A stretch of DNA of 64,000 nucleotides, from positions 12,718,058 through 12,782,057 of the forward strand of contig NC_068345.1 in the NCBI RefSeq assembly GCF_014633365.1, written 5' to 3'. This DNA is from Diospyros lotus (lineage: Eukaryota > Streptophyta > Magnoliopsida > Ericales > Ebenaceae). This document shows positions 1 through 12,825 of the stretch, in pieces. The notes below the pieces were generated by a model. The model was not told the DNA's origin. It ran no database searches and saw only the letters and a list, made by a program, of their open reading frames with translations. The position numbers were made by a program, and so were the translations under genes. Numbering within the stretch: position 1 is the first letter of the stretch; every line of letters begins with the position of its first letter.

Positions 1-130
1 ATTATGTGAGTTCTTATTTTAAACTTTTTAAATAAATTTATATTTTTTTTCTTCTGGTAAATTATCTTAACCTTTACAAATAAGTTATCTTGATACAACT
101 TTATCTTATTCATTTTAATAAATATTACTT

Positions 131-540
131 TAGAGTGACAAACATGTTTAATTTGTCTTTAAAAACAACAAAGCAAATAGTTAAAGAGGCAAATATTGTT
201 TTTGTTTGCACATACGGCATTTAGAAAGATAAATAGTGTTTTCGTCTCTAAGAATAGCAAACTAACTTAACTTTTAGAGTCATATTATTAAAGACAAATC
301 ATATTTCTGCTTCTAAAATAACAAAGTTAATTTTATTAGGGCAAATTATTATTATTAGAGGCAAATATGTTTTATTTGCCTCTAAAATTAATAAATGTCG
401 ACTAATTATTAGGGACAAATACTATTTTTACTATAAAAATGTCAAATTTTAACTTTTACAAACAAATTAATTATTGAAGATAGAGAGCATTTCTGGCTAT
501 AAAAACAAGAAAGTTAACTTGCTTTATAGTTAATTAGATA
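131..540. repeat. Degenerate tandem repeats of GAGGCAAAT / TTTGCCTC type
   Basis: A module of roughly 60 bp recurs: a GAGGCAAATA-like half, a T-rich spacer, then TTTGCCTCTAAAA and AACAAAGTTAACTT. The clearest units are around 172-205, 290-330 and 355-390. Such mirrored subterminal arrays are typical of plant CACTA or MULE-type DNA transposon ends, but no terminal CACTA motif or target duplication is visible here, so the element class is an inference. Positions 541-1082 are AT-rich with no gene seen. Confidence 0.5.
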
Positions 541-1956
541 TATGTATTGACAGGGAAAAAAATAATTAGATATATGAATGGTATATCTCTACTTTTTTTT
601 TATTACTTAAGTTGATATAATCTTTCAATTATATCAACACAATCCTGATCCGGTTGACCTCGTTCGCAACACCTTGGACCCTTTACTTAGACGAAATACT
701 CTTCTTTGGCTGATTCAAAAATAAATAAATTTAATTATTGTAATTTGACAATAACAAAAATTAAGGTTTGATGCATCTTATGTTGACGTTAAGCTTTCAT
801 TCTAATTATTTTTAGAATTTTAGTTGTTTAACTATTGTAGGGTTTATTTTACTATTTTATAGAAAGATTTAATTCTTTCCTAGTTTCTATTTTATCTTTA
901 ACTTAACTTTATTTATTTTTTAAGTAGGATTACTTTAACTATTAGAATAGGGATTGAAAAACCTGTATAAATATGAGAGCCTTAAAATCCTATTTTATTC
1001 AATTAGGAACATAATTTTATTTCATATAACTAAGAGAGTTTTCTCTTGTTCTTAAACATTTGTGCTTATGTGAAAAGATACGGGGTTCGTTTGGCAAAGC
1101 GGTTTGACCACTTATAAGCTATATTAACAGCTTACAAGTTGTTAATAAAAGTTTGCAAGGTGTTTGACTGCACCTCACTAGCATTTTACAAAAGTTATTG
1201 AGAGATAATTTTTGTAAAATGCTGTTTATTTAGAAGTTGGATTGACCAAGCATTTTGCCATTTTACCCTCATATTTTTGTTAATTTCTAACCATGCCCTT
1301 TTCTTTAACCTTTGCCTCCTGCCTTTTTCTCCTTCTTCAGCTCTTTCGGCCGCCACCGTTGACCATCGCCTTTGCCCCCATCAGTTGCTTCTTGCCAGCA
1401 ATTACCCTTGTCGGCAACATCAGCCGTCATCTCCGCTACCGTTGCTCCCATCATCTTTTCCGTTGCACGCGTTCGTCGCCTCGATCTGCTTCAAGATCGT
1501 CGCCGTCGATTATCGCTAGTTGTTCATTGCCCCATCGGCCACTGTCCATCGCCGTTTGTTCTTTGCCTCCCTTCCTCCCACTGTTGTCTGTGTGTATATA
1601 TGTATATATATATATATAACAGCAATAACACATAATAATATATAAACATTTATATATACATATAATAATATATCTTTAATAATTATGTATAATTTATTAA
1701 CATTTAATGATAAAATTTTACATCATTCAACAACATGTGTAACGCCCTGTTCTTCCAACACGCATTAACTTGATATTTTGAGGATATATTTTTTTTCTCA
1801 ACGTAAATTAAACTCCGATAATCCAGATCTACCATCTTAGCATATCGACTTAAGGGAATAAACTAAGATAAGTAATATTATCACATCAGCGGAAGCAAGA
1901 TCGAAATCTCAATAATACATAATCGTAATTCCTTTTGTTGTTATCAAAATACAACA

Positions 1957-2805
1957 ATTAGAATTTTTAAGAGTGGGATGCTTGTGGATGCCGAGGTTTC
2001 GGAATTCGATTAAAGTTCCATCGCTGAGATAAGATAGGCTTCCAAAGGCATGCTTCCGAATGAGCTTTTTGAAGGATCCTCCCAAAGGGCCTGATTGATT
2101 CGGCTTGTAAATTATATAGGCTTTTTGAAGTACGGTTCCCGAAGGGTTCCTTCCGAAAGATCCTTTTGAAGGGTAACTTCACACGAACTAGAACTTTGCT
2201 ACTAGGGGGTGCTTGCATAGGGTTACTTCCGAAGGAACCTATGTTCAAGAGGAATTCTATCTGAAGGAACTAAGCAAGTCTTCTGAGGTCTCTTATCTTC
2301 TCCTAGAAATAGGTTTTCCGATTAATGAATGCGATGTTTTCGAAGGATCTATAGAGGGTAAACAAGGCTTAGAAGGCTCGCGAGATTTTCCTCCCGCAAA
2401 GACCCTCCGATGCTTAAGTCAATAACGGAAGGAAAATAATCTTACGGAAAGGTAAATAGGCTAAGCTTCTGAAGGAAAGTGAAAGTGAGATACTAATGTC
2501 TGGACCTCCTTTTGAGAACTATAACTGGGCTTTTATAGGGTCCGAGATTCGAGGATTGTTGAGCACGTGTCATTGATCTAGGAGAACACGTGTCATTTCC
2601 GATGGCCTTTTCCGAAGTCCTCTTCCGAATGACCCTTCCAAAAAGGTCTGTTGGACACGTGTTGGAGGCAGCTATGTTGCTTCACCAATTAAGCCTCCGA
2701 GATTTCCTTCCAAAAACGGCTTCCGAAGGATTCTTCCAAATGACACTTCTGAATGAGCTTCCACCCTTGTCCGAAATGCTTAGCCTCTTCCTTCCAATTA
2801 TTGGG
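1957..2805. mobile_element. 849-bp insertion rich in TTCCGAA motifs
   Basis: This block is absent from the related solo LTR at 39912-42229 and is flanked by the 8-bp direct repeat ATACAACA (1949-1956 and 2806-2813). It contains six exact TTCCGAA motifs plus many near copies (CCCGAAGGG, GAAGGATCC, TTCGAAGG), giving it a palindromic texture. No terminal inverted repeat or coding domain is visible. It could be a non-autonomous DNA transposon (8-bp duplication suggests hAT) or LTR sequence lost from the relative. Confidence 0.5.
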
Positions 2806-3009
2806 ATACAACACATTTATTCATAATATAGAAATCATACCATCGATGTTCAACATAACATCATCAAAATAATACACCTACAGCTGAATATCTCGTACAT
2901 AATAAAAGACTTACAAAAGATCTAATATGTAACTATTAGCTACATCTCGATAACTTCCTTTCCCTTACCGCTACTTTTCACTTGGAATGTTTGAATATTC
3001 CAGAGACAG

Positions 3010-3673
3010 TGTTAGGATCTCAAGTCTCTGCCCTTGAGATTCAAGTCGCACCCGGCTCGGACAGTAGCACGGGAGTTGGCGCAAATGGCAAGAGTACAAG
3101 GCAACCCGATAGCAGTAACAAGCATGTTGTGCCAAGTAAGGCCCCAACCTACCAACTAGTGGACCAGCCAAGCCAACATGAGCCATCTGGGGCCCCAGCC
3201 TAGCATCAGCATGCAGAGTCAGCCCACAGTGCAGCCACAAGGGGCCAGCCCAACCCAGCATGATGAAGCCCACCAGACCTGGCCCATCACAGGCCCAGTC
3301 CAGCAGGCCCATCAACCCATTTAGTCCAGCCCATCAGATAGAGACCAAGATCCAAGTTAGTTCACTTGATCTGGCTTCTTTATTAGATACTTTATGTATT
3401 TCTTTAATTGCCTTCTTTATTTCCAGCATTGATGTATTGAATTATTGCCAGCACTCATGTAGATGCTTAAGTTACATTCTCAGCATTCATGTACTTAGCA
3501 TCTAGAGGGTCAGGGATAACCTATTATAAAAGGCTTTGATCTACTTTCATTTCAGAACTTTTGTTCAATCCAAAAACGAAATTACCAAAGTGTTCTTCAC
3601 ACTTTCGATTTCTTTCTTCTATCCTGTGATAGTTAGGCAGAAATCACCCTTCCGGGAACTAGGGCATCCATCA
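3010..3673 (+). repeat. 5' LTR of the chromovirus
   Basis: It is 664 bp, begins TGTTAGGATCTC and ends CATCCATCA, and is repeated at 8263-8912 with scattered substitutions. A TATA motif (TATTATAAAAGG, about 3525-3536) fits a plus-sense promoter. The open frames in the LTR on either strand are not real genes. Confidence 0.9.
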
Positions 3674-3769
3674 TTGGTGCTCTCGTTGAGAGTCTGGCCA
3701 CAGTCTCTTTTCGAAGCTCGGTGCTTGGAAGACGTTCTCAGAAGTTGTCTATCCAACGGTCATCCAACA

Positions 3770-6700
3770 ATGGCGGGAGGACAGACGCACAAGGACCTTA
3801 TTGAGAATTTAGAGAACATGGCCAACACCATGGACGAAAAATTCTCACGGTTGGAGCGGACGCTACAGAATCTGACCATCTTGGTGGAGCAGCAACAGCA
3901 ACAGTCGCCAAGGCGCAACAGTAGCCGTTCGTCTTCCCACAGGCGACGATCTGTTGCATCAGCAAGCCAAAGATCTGAATCGGGCTCTGATGGTGAATTT
4001 GAGACAGAAGGACGGGGCAGCAATTGAAATCCCACAAGCATTAACCAGCCAGCCTTTAAACCGCGCCTACAATTTCCCACATTTTAGGGTGAGGATCCTA
4101 TCTCTTGGCTCAACCGGGTCAATTTATTTTTCAAGTCACAAGACATGAACAGCAAGGAAAAGGTGGAGTATGTCGCCTATTACCTTGAGGGCGAGGCGAG
4201 CCATTGGTGGTAGTGGCTGTCACACACCTATGATAACCAAGGGAGGAGCATCCGTTGGAAGGATTTTGAACAGGAGGTATGCACCCGTTTTGGCCCTACA
4301 GGCTTTGTGGACTACGATAAAGTCCTGTCAAAGATGCACCAAACAGGATCCTTGAGGGACTACCAGCGGGAATTCGAAAGAGTGGCCACACAAGTCGATG
4401 ATTGGCCAGAGAAGGCCTTGATCGGGGCATTCATTGGGGGCCTATTTCCGGACATCACTGCAGAAGTCAAGCTTCATCGACCCACCACTATGCGCTATGC
4501 AATTGATATTGCTCGGCTGAAAGATGATCAACTGCGCGCCACGCGCAAGGCAATGGCATACAAAGGGTCAGCCATGGCCGGATCCAGTTCTAGGGCGCCC
4601 AAGCCCAAGCCACCGCTTGTGCCACAAACTGCTGCCAGCAAGCACATACCACCAGGCGTCAAGCACCTATCATGGGACGAAATGCAGAAGAGGCATGAGC
4701 AAGGCCTCTGTTTCAACTGCAACGAAAAATTCACCCCGGGCCACAAGTGCAAGGTGGCCTAATCATTTTTTATCGAAGTTGAAGAGCCACCAGAGGAGGA
4801 GGAATATGAAGAGTCAGATCCACATGTGCCTTTTGACATGCTTGCAGCCAACAGCGGGGTAGAGGCCGAGGATCTGCCAGAGGTGTCCCTTCATGCACTG
4901 GTAGGATCCGCGGGGCCACAGACGATGCGGGTGACAGTGATGCTTAAGGGTAAAGTTGCCAGCCTGCTGGTCGACAACAGCTCAACCCACAACTTCATCA
5001 GCACCAAAGTGGCTCACAAGCTACAGATCCCGACTACCATCATTGAGCCATTCGAGGTGCGAGTCGCTGGCGGGGAGCGCCTGGCATGCACACAGCAATG
5101 CAAGGCAGTAAGTCTTAAAATCCAACACATCTATGTTTCTATTGATTTATATGTCATACCTTTGGCTGGAGTAGACATAATGCTGGGTGTACAGTGGTTG
5201 GCCCAACTAGGCAAAGTTGTTTTTGATTACAAGCAGATGGCCATGGAGTTCACTTTAGGGGGCCGACAGGTTCACCTATCCATGCAGCAGGGCACTGCTA
5301 GGGCAGTAGAGGTGAACGTGGTGCAGAAACTGATTAAGATTGGCAGTGAGTGCTATACCATACAGATAGCATCACAGCCAGGCGCATCCGACAGTTTTCA
5401 ATCCACTGATGTACCGCAGCTACCCACAGATATTCAGGTGGTCTTGGCTAAATTTCCCAAAGTGGTGCAAGAGCCCATAAACCTGCCACCAAGCCGGCCT
5501 TTTGACCACCGCATCCCACTATTGGATGAGCAACCCATCAACGTTGCTCCCTACCGTTATGCCCACCATCAGAAAGCAGAAATTGAGAAGCAAGTCAAGG
5601 AGATGCTTCAGAAAAATCTGATACGGCCTAGTCCCAGTCCTTTCTCATCACCAGTTTTGCTAGTTAAGAAGAAGGATGGGACATGGCGCTTTTGTATAGA
5701 TTACCGAGCCCTCAACAAAGCCACAGTTAAGGATAGATTTTTGATTCCAGCTATTGATGACATGCTAGATGAGCTAGCAGGATCCACAATTTTCACTAAG
5801 TTAGACTTGCGGGCAGGCTATCATCAAATCAGGATGCACTCGGGAGACATACACAAGACAACATTTCGCACGCATCATGGGCATTACGAGTACATGGTCA
5901 TGCCATTTGGCCTGTGCAACGCACCATCCACTTTTCAGGCGGCCATGAATCATATTTTCCAGCACATGCTACGTAAGTTTGTGTTAGTATTTTTCGATGA
6001 TATCCTGGTTTATTCGAAGACTAGGGACCAGCATTTGCAACACTTGGAGCAAGTCTTGAGCATACTAGCCCGAGAAAGTTTCTGCATTAAGCTGTCCAAG
6101 TGTGCATTTGGGCAGATAGAGTTGGAGTACTTGGGGCACAGGATTTTCCCTGAAGGCGTCAAGGTAGAGCCACACAAGATCACAGCCATTCAGTCTTGGC
6201 CGAAGCCGAAGAATCTTTCCCAACTGCGAGGATTTTTGGGCCTTACAGGCTACTATAGGAAGTTTATGCAGCACTATGGGGCCATTGCTAGGCCATTGAC
6301 GCAGCTATTGAAGAAAGATAAGTTCTAGTGGACAGACGATGCTGACCACGCCTTTGCTGCATTGAAGCAAGCCATGACATGCACTCCCGTCTTGGCTATG
6401 CCAGATTTTGCACAACAGTTCAAGGTTCACACTGATGCCAGCAACATTGGCATTAGCGCAGTATTGGTGCAACAAGGTCGACCAGTGGCCTTCCTCAGCA
6501 AAGCGCTTGGCCCAGCCAAAGCCACATGGTCGGCATACGCCAAGGAGATGTTAGCAGTTATTGAGGCGGTGAGGGTATGGAGACCCTACTTACTGGGGGC
6601 AACGATTCAAAATTGTGATCGACCAGCAACCTTTGAGGCATCTATTGGAGCAGCGCATAGTGACCCCAGACCAGCAGAAGTGGGTGGCAAAGCTGATGGG

Positions 6701-8250
6701 GTACGACTATGAAATTGTTTACCGATCAGGGGCACAGAACAAGGTTGCTGATGCCTTGTCCGGACGAGATGACAGCCCTCAGCTACTGCTTATCACGGGG
6801 CCAAATTGGGTAATTTGGCAACAGATCAGAGATGCCTTAGCCATTGACCAACGTAGTCAGGATTTGATTGAGGCCAGCAAAGACAGCGAGACTGTCAGTG
6901 ACTATGAGTACCGCAACAAACTACTGTTATACCGAGGCAAAGCTTACGTGCCAGATGCCGATGATCTGCGCACCACTCTTGTGCGACACTTCCATAATTC
7001 AAGGGAAGGAGGACATTCCGGAGTTTACCGCACATGGCAGCGACTCAACCGACTATTCCATTGGGAAGGTATGAAGCAACAGGTTGCTAGGCACGTGGCA
7101 GAGTGTGACACTTGCTAGCGCGCCAAGAGTAATTCTACTCAGCCTAGTGGTCTATTGCAACTGTTGCCCGTGCCAGAGCAGATTTGGGAAGACCTGAGCA
7201 TGGACTTTGTGGAGGGCCTTCCAAAGTCATAGGGGTACTCTTCTATACTTGTTGTAGTTGACAGACTTAGCAAGTATGCCCACTTTATACCCCTCGTGCA
7301 CCCCTTCACCACACAGTCTGTTGCAAAAGTATTCATGCAAACAATGGTCTGCTTGCACGGCCTACCTCGGACCATCGTGACAGACAAGGACAAAATTTTC
7401 ACCAGCCATTTTTGGAAGGAGCTTTTCAAGACTATGGGGATCGAATTATCAGCAATCTCTTCCTATCACCCACAAACCGATGGTCAAACTGAGGTAACCA
7501 ACAGAACATTGGAGTAGTACTTGCGGTGCTTTTCACAAAGCAACCCGCACACATGGGCCGATCGTATCACATGGGCAGAATATTGGTATAACACCTCTTA
7601 CCATCAGTCTTTGGGGCGCAGCCCGTTTGAGGCAGTGTATGGGTGAGCACCGCCTACATTGGTGTCTTACACGCCACAGTCTGCTAAGATGGACACTATG
7701 GACCAAGAGCTAATTGATCGAGATGAGCTGTTAGAGGAGCTCAAGGCCCACTTGTCCAAGGCATAGACCCGAATGAAGAATTACTATAATCAGGGGCGAC
7801 AAGATCGACAGTTCCAAGAAGGAGACCTAGTCTATCTGAGGCTGCGACCACGAAGGCAGCAGAGCGTCACACTTGCAGCCAAGATGAAGCTTAGCTATCA
7901 TTATTATGGGCCTTACAAGATTTTTGCAGAAGATTGGGCAGGTTGCATACAAGCTAGACTTGCCAGCTGATACTCGAGTTTATCCAGTATTCCATGTTTC
8001 CCAACTGAAGCGTAAAGTAGGCAACTTAACTGATGTTGTGTATGACTTACTTGAGCTCAACGAAGACACTACATTGGTATCCAGCCCTTGCGGGTCCTAG
8101 ACTACCGTGTGGTCAAGAAGAACCAGAAGAAGACGCTCGAGGCATTGGTTCAGTGGGAGAACATGTCACCAGAGGAAGCAACTTAGGAGTCAACCAAGTA
8201 CCTGGACTACCAGTTTCCGCATCTACATCTTGAGGACAAGATGCTTCCGA
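3770..8250 (+). pseudogene. Decayed gag-pol of the chromovirus
   Basis: This was a single gag-pol frame starting at the ATG at 3770. Gag has a coiled N-terminus with a QQQQQ run and an Arg/Ser-rich segment, then a capsid-like part (about 4100-4560) and a zinc knuckle (CFNCNEKF..GHKC, about 4708-4755). The protease motif reads LVDNSSTHNF where the family has DSG, so the catalytic site is altered. Reverse transcriptase spans about 5520-6290 with FFDDILVYS, RNase H about 6360-6620, integrase about 6990-7660 with an HHCC finger and the D,D,E core, then a chromodomain-like tail to about 8230. It is broken by about eleven stops (4025, 4085, 4211, 4760, 6326, 7116, 7230, 7515, 7644, 7764, 8184 regions) and small frameshifts at a G run near 6595, a T run near 7920 and near 8071. 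Not functional. Confidence 0.9.
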
Positions 8251-8262
8251 AGGGGCGAGGAA

Positions 8263-8912
8263 TATTAGGATCTCAAGTCTCTGCCCTTGAGGTTCAGGCC
8301 GCACCCAGCTCGGACAACAGCATGGGAGTTGGTGCAAATAGCAAGAGTACAAGGCAACCCGATAGCAGTGACAAGCATGCTGCGCCAAGTAAGGCCCCAG
8401 CCTACCAACCAATGGACCAGCCAAGCCAACATGAGCCATCTGGGGCCCCAGCCTAGCATCAGCATGCAGAGTCAGCCCACAGTGCAGCCACAAGGGGACA
8501 GCCCAACCCAGCATGATGAAGCCCACCAGACCTGGCCCATCACAGGCCCAGTCCAGCAGGCCCATCAGCCCATTAGATGGAGACTAAGAGCTAAGTCAGT
8601 TCACTTGATCTGGCTCCTTTATTAGATACTTTGTGTATTTCTTTAATTGCCTTCTTTATTTCAAGCATTGATGTATTGCATTATTGCCAACATTCATGTA
8701 GATGCTTAAGTTACATTCTCAGCATTCATGTACTTAGCATCTAGAGGGTCAGGGACAGCCTATTATAAAAGGCTTTGATCTGCCTTCATTTCAGAACTTT
8801 TGTTCAATCCAAAAACGAAATTGCCAAAGTGTTCTTCACACTTTCGATTTCTTTCTTCTATCCTGTGATAGTTAGGCAGAAATCACCCTTCCGGGAACTA
8901 AGGCATCCATCA
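8263..8912 (+). repeat. 3' LTR of the chromovirus
   Basis: It is 650 bp and aligns along its whole length with 3010-3673. Its first dinucleotide is TA instead of TG, a point change. Visible differences from the 5' LTR are scattered substitutions and small indels, so the insertion is not recent. A TATA motif lies near 8762. Confidence 0.9.
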
Positions 8913-10445
8913 CATAGTCCAAATTAGATGCTGAATTATCTAAGTGAGAGTTCAAAACATTTTCGTGAATGTATGCAAGACCATGAACAATAAACATATT
9001 CCGACATGTCTCAGCCTAAGAGAATCTCATACGTGTTTAACTCATACTATGAGTAAAGAGCAATCTCTCTAAGGGCAACATAATTATATCGATGCATTGG
9101 CATAACACAAACCTAGCTTAGGAGGGGCAACATCAACCTATCTCTCTGTCACCTCGGGAACAATCGTTATCACTCCCAACATGGGAGGGTCAACATCAAC
9201 GCAAGAACTCGATTCTCCACAATAACATCAGAGATTATGTTCCCACTCAAAAGCATCCTGAAACACTACCCATATCCAAAACATGTGTTAATGCCATAGC
9301 CACAACATGTAATGATGCATTACATAAAATGACATTTTAATGCACGTATTTCAATGCACACGAAAATAAACAATTTGGATAAACCATCCACATAAAATCA
9401 ACCATTCACATGCCAAAACCATTATATAAAATAAAATCAAGTAAATGGTCGAACAACCCGAAGTAAACCAAGTTTTGATAGTAGAACCACTCACCTTAAG
9501 TTCACTTTTTGAAATTTCTCGAAAATCGTGTTGACCTAAAAAATCGTACAAATCTCCAAATCCTATAGCTTAATTTCCTCCTGATCAATAAATATCCAAG
9601 AAAATCAATATTTCTAATTTTCCTAATTTTTTTCATAATTTTCCTAATTTTTCTCTATTTTCTATTTTTTTTCATAAAACTTATTTTTTTAAAAATAATA
9701 TCTCCTCAAGGTTTTTCCAAAATTTTTCTTTATAATAATTTATAAAATAATATTCCTAATTTCCTAAATTTTTTTGAAATTTTTCTAGATTTTTCTCTAT
9801 TTTCCATAATTCCTTTTTTCCTCAAAAATTACAAAATAAATAATTCCTCCAATAGTTTTCAGAATTTTCCTCCACCAAAATCCAAAAAATAATTTTCTAA
9901 TTTTTTTCTAGAATTATCTGGATTTGTTTGAAATTTTCTTCTATTTTTTTCTTTTTTTCTTCTTTTTTTCCTTTTTTTATTTTTCTTACCCTCTTTGACT
10001 GTCTTCTCTAACGACAACCTCCAATGGCTGATTTGACAACTCCCCCATGGAGAACTTTTTGAATCGGTCCTAGGGCAGCCTTGGATGCTCGAAAAACTAT
10101 TTGGAAGGCCTCGATCGACCAAATAATAGTCCAACTTTGGTAACCTTCGTGTTTTCCGACCACCCTTCGAAACTCATTCAAACCAACACGAAATCACTTC
10201 AAATTTTTCAAAATCGATCCTTTCAACCCAAGGAACAAAAGCATTCCAAAATCGATCTTTAATGCTTGATACAACCTTAGATAGCCTCAAATCACTAAAA
10301 TATACCTCAAACACCCCTTATCCATTTTTTTGGCAAGTCTCGGCCATACCCGCTTTTACTGACATCAAATCGCGGCCATCTTTGGCCCATACCTTGCCCT
10401 ATTCGACTCTCCATACCCTGAAGCCCATGATGGGCCTTGAGGCGA

Positions 10446-12110
10446 TGGTTGCACTCTCACCCTGCAATTAAAACACAATAAAAACACATTAAAACTTTTA
10501 TATATTTTTTTCTTTATTTTGGTGAGAGGTTTATACTCGTCAGTGTATGAGTGCAGTTGTAGTTCAAATTTAAATTTATATTTTCTGGATGAGTCCAAGT
10601 CATCCACTGAGAGATTTATTTATGGCAAAAGAAAAAGAATGTCACACACACGCACATGCATTTAGATGGATTGGTAACAAGATTGTTTTATGGTTTTTTT
10701 AAACAACAGATACTAGGAAATAAAGCAAGACAAAGGTAGAAATAAATACTAGACGTGAGAATATAAAATTGGATAGCACTTGAGCTATGACAATTTCAGT
10801 ATCAACCCGTTGATTCTCAAATTTTAGCAGACAAGGTTAGTAACATTAATTTAATTTCAGATATGAGGGTTTGTTACTAAATGCAATTAGAGATTATGAT
10901 AGTTCTAGTTTAAGCAATCCCTATACATGATATGCGAGATTCTATTTTAAGCAACTACCATAAATTCAATTATAATTAATATACAAAACAACTAAATTAA
11001 TCATCCGGGTTTGGGTATGATAACGTTTCCAGTTCTAGTAACTCCCATGCGGGACATGAAAGCTTTAAACTTAGGCTTACGCTCTAATCCGAACCTAGTG
11101 ATTTTCTAATAATTAAAACACACTCATACTGAAATTTAAATTAATGTTACTCATTTAAAGCGCAGCTTTCTTTGGGAATCATTGGCGTTGGACACTGTCA
11201 TTGCCTTAACCCAAGATTAGATTTAACTACTCATTTCTATTTAAAAGTTAATTAACAAGAATTTAAATGGTGTAATTTAAATAACAAGAATTAAAATAGT
11301 AGAAACTAACTGGCCATTTAGACAGTGGATAATTAAAAGACAAGAATTAAAATTACAAAAATTTAAAGACAGAAATTAACCGACCATTTAGGCGGTGAAT
11401 AATAAAATAACAATAAATGACATAAGAATTTAAAAGAAGAAAGGAATGAAGTAAGATTACAAGAGAAAACAAGAGAGAGAATAAGAGCAATTCTCTAATA
11501 GAAACTTTAAGAACAAAACTAAACTTTGATTCAAGTAATAACCACTTCCCCACAAATGCACCAAAGTGAGCTATTTATAGCCCACAAGATGCAATACAAA
11601 CCACACAATTATTCAACTAAACATAATTATATTTAATGGGCACTCACAAAACATTCACCTAGCTAATGGAAGAAAATTAGGTAAAAGACAAAAAATACCA
11701 AAAACTTTAGGTGGTGGACTACTCATAAGAATACAAAAGACTTTAGGTGGTAAATCACTTATAAAAAAAATACAAAATAAAGAAAAGTCTTCTACAAATT
11801 GGGCTTTGCTGGGCCTTTGATTGGTTTTGGACCTTTGGTTGGTTTTGGGCCTTTGGTTGGATTCCATTTGATAGTTGGGCCAAGTGCACTTGAAACATCC
11901 TCTAGACTCCATAATTGGCTTTTGAATTTGAGTAATAAAAAATGGGTAATCCAATGTCTTCGATTATGCCCCTAATTAATTGTAGAAGCCAACTTCCTTG
12001 CTTCATCCTGAAATAATATGTAATACGAATAATTATTTACTTTAAGCATAAATATAAAGTCTAAATAGGGATATAATTCATTAGGATATAGGAAATATTG
12101 ACCCTTATCA
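10446..12110 (-). mobile_element. Solo LTR with GGCGA target duplication
   Basis: It runs from TGGTTGCACTCTCACC to GACCCTTATCA and is bounded by perfect 5-bp duplications GGCGA (10441-10445 and 12111-12115). The minus strand carries a TATA motif (GGGCTATAAATAGCTC, around 11568-11583), so the sense strand probably begins TGATAAGGGTC at 12110. No gag or pol is present. It is unrelated to the TGTAA-type solo LTRs around it and was inserted into the LTR at 1738-12686. Confidence 0.85.
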
Positions 12111-12825
12111 GGCGACCTCTACCGACGGCAACCGGAGGCTGGTCAGCGGTGGCCATGACCATTTTTTATAAAATTTGCATTTTAACCCCTTGTCAATTTC
12201 AAATTCCATTTTGACTCTTATTCGAGGTCCCTAAGCTTTGATATGTTACAATTTCAACTCCTAATTTTCATTCTCTTCGTTTGTCCCAACAAGTTTGAAA
12301 AATATCACTTATGACCCTAGAATTTAAAATTACACTTAGGCCCCAATTATATATTTTGACTATAGACCCTTTTATTTCATTTCAAAACCAATTAAGGGTT
12401 GTTCTAATCACAAAATTAAAACCTCTACAGGGTTTTGCAGATTTCTCGAAAACCCTTTACCATCATTCAGTCTTTTAGGCTATAACTTAGCTGTACCGAA
12501 AATTATCCCGAATTTAATTTCTTTTGACGTCATAAATCCCGTCTCGAGACGCTCGTCGATGTCTACCATTTTCTTTAGACATCTAAGTTTCGAGGCATTT
12601 CCTTTACTTTACTATTAAACTAATTTTTTGGTATTTTAAACTCATCCAAATTACGTGACAATCTTATGCCAACATGGGGTATTACAACATATCTATTTCT
12701 TTTTATCAAGTTGTAATAACTTATTAGCTATTTCAAACTAAACACATAATTATTAACTGATAACTTAAAAGCACATTTATTCAAATACATTATCAGTTTA
12801 AACACTATTTAACTTAAAACGTTAT

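Larger units (their letters stand above)
3010..8912 (+). mobile_element. Chromovirus-type Ty3/gypsy retrotransposon, full length, decayed
   Basis: Two LTRs (3010-3673 and 8263-8912) enclose a gag-pol region in the canonical Ty3 order protease, reverse transcriptase, RNase H, integrase, with a chromodomain-like tail. The primer-binding region starts just after 3673 (TTGGTGCTCTCGTTGAG) and a purine tract AGGGGCGAGGAA precedes the 3' LTR. It is inserted within the solo LTR at 1738-12686: its flanks (GAGACAG on the left, CATAGTCCAA on the right) restore the GGACATAGTCC found in the related LTR at 40260-40275, although the left target copy is imperfect. The integrase tail ending in HLEDK suggests a Reina/CRM-like chromovirus; the exact clade is inferred. 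Confidence 0.9.
1738..12686 (-). mobile_element. Solo LTR (Ty3-type, TGTAAC..TTACA), interrupted
   Basis: It begins TGTAACGCCC at 1738 and ends GGGGTATTACA at 12686, flanked by ACATG (1733-1737) and ACATA (12687-12691), a 4 of 5 match for a target duplication. Removing three insertions (1957-2805, 3010-8912, 10446-12110) leaves about 2.5 kb, close to the 2.1-2.7 kb solo LTRs elsewhere in this window. Its arms align with the solo LTR at 39912-42229: a GGAAGCAAGATCGAAA-like motif near 1890, a GGAATGT..AATATTCC motif near 2980, and the CATAGTCCAA continuation at 8913. The likely transcription sense is minus, by analogy with relatives whose TATA boxes are readable. Confidence 0.75.

Noticed and set aside
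131..540. CRISPR-like array of regularly spaced repeats
   Set aside because: The repeats are degenerate, mirrored and unevenly spaced in a plant genome; they fit transposon subterminal repeats.
1277..1635. Three overlapping frames in a pyrimidine-rich stretch
   Set aside because: Low complexity, open in several frames, inside a MITE arm; no homology recognised.
3760..4080. Minus-strand frame with a Cys run opposite gag
   Set aside because: The Cys run is the complement of the CAG/CAA glutamine run of gag; it is a shadow of the real plus-strand frame.
9351..10607. Minus-strand frames of 66-91 codons
   Set aside because: They lie inside interrupted solo LTR sequence, are Lys-rich or AT-rich and show no domain.
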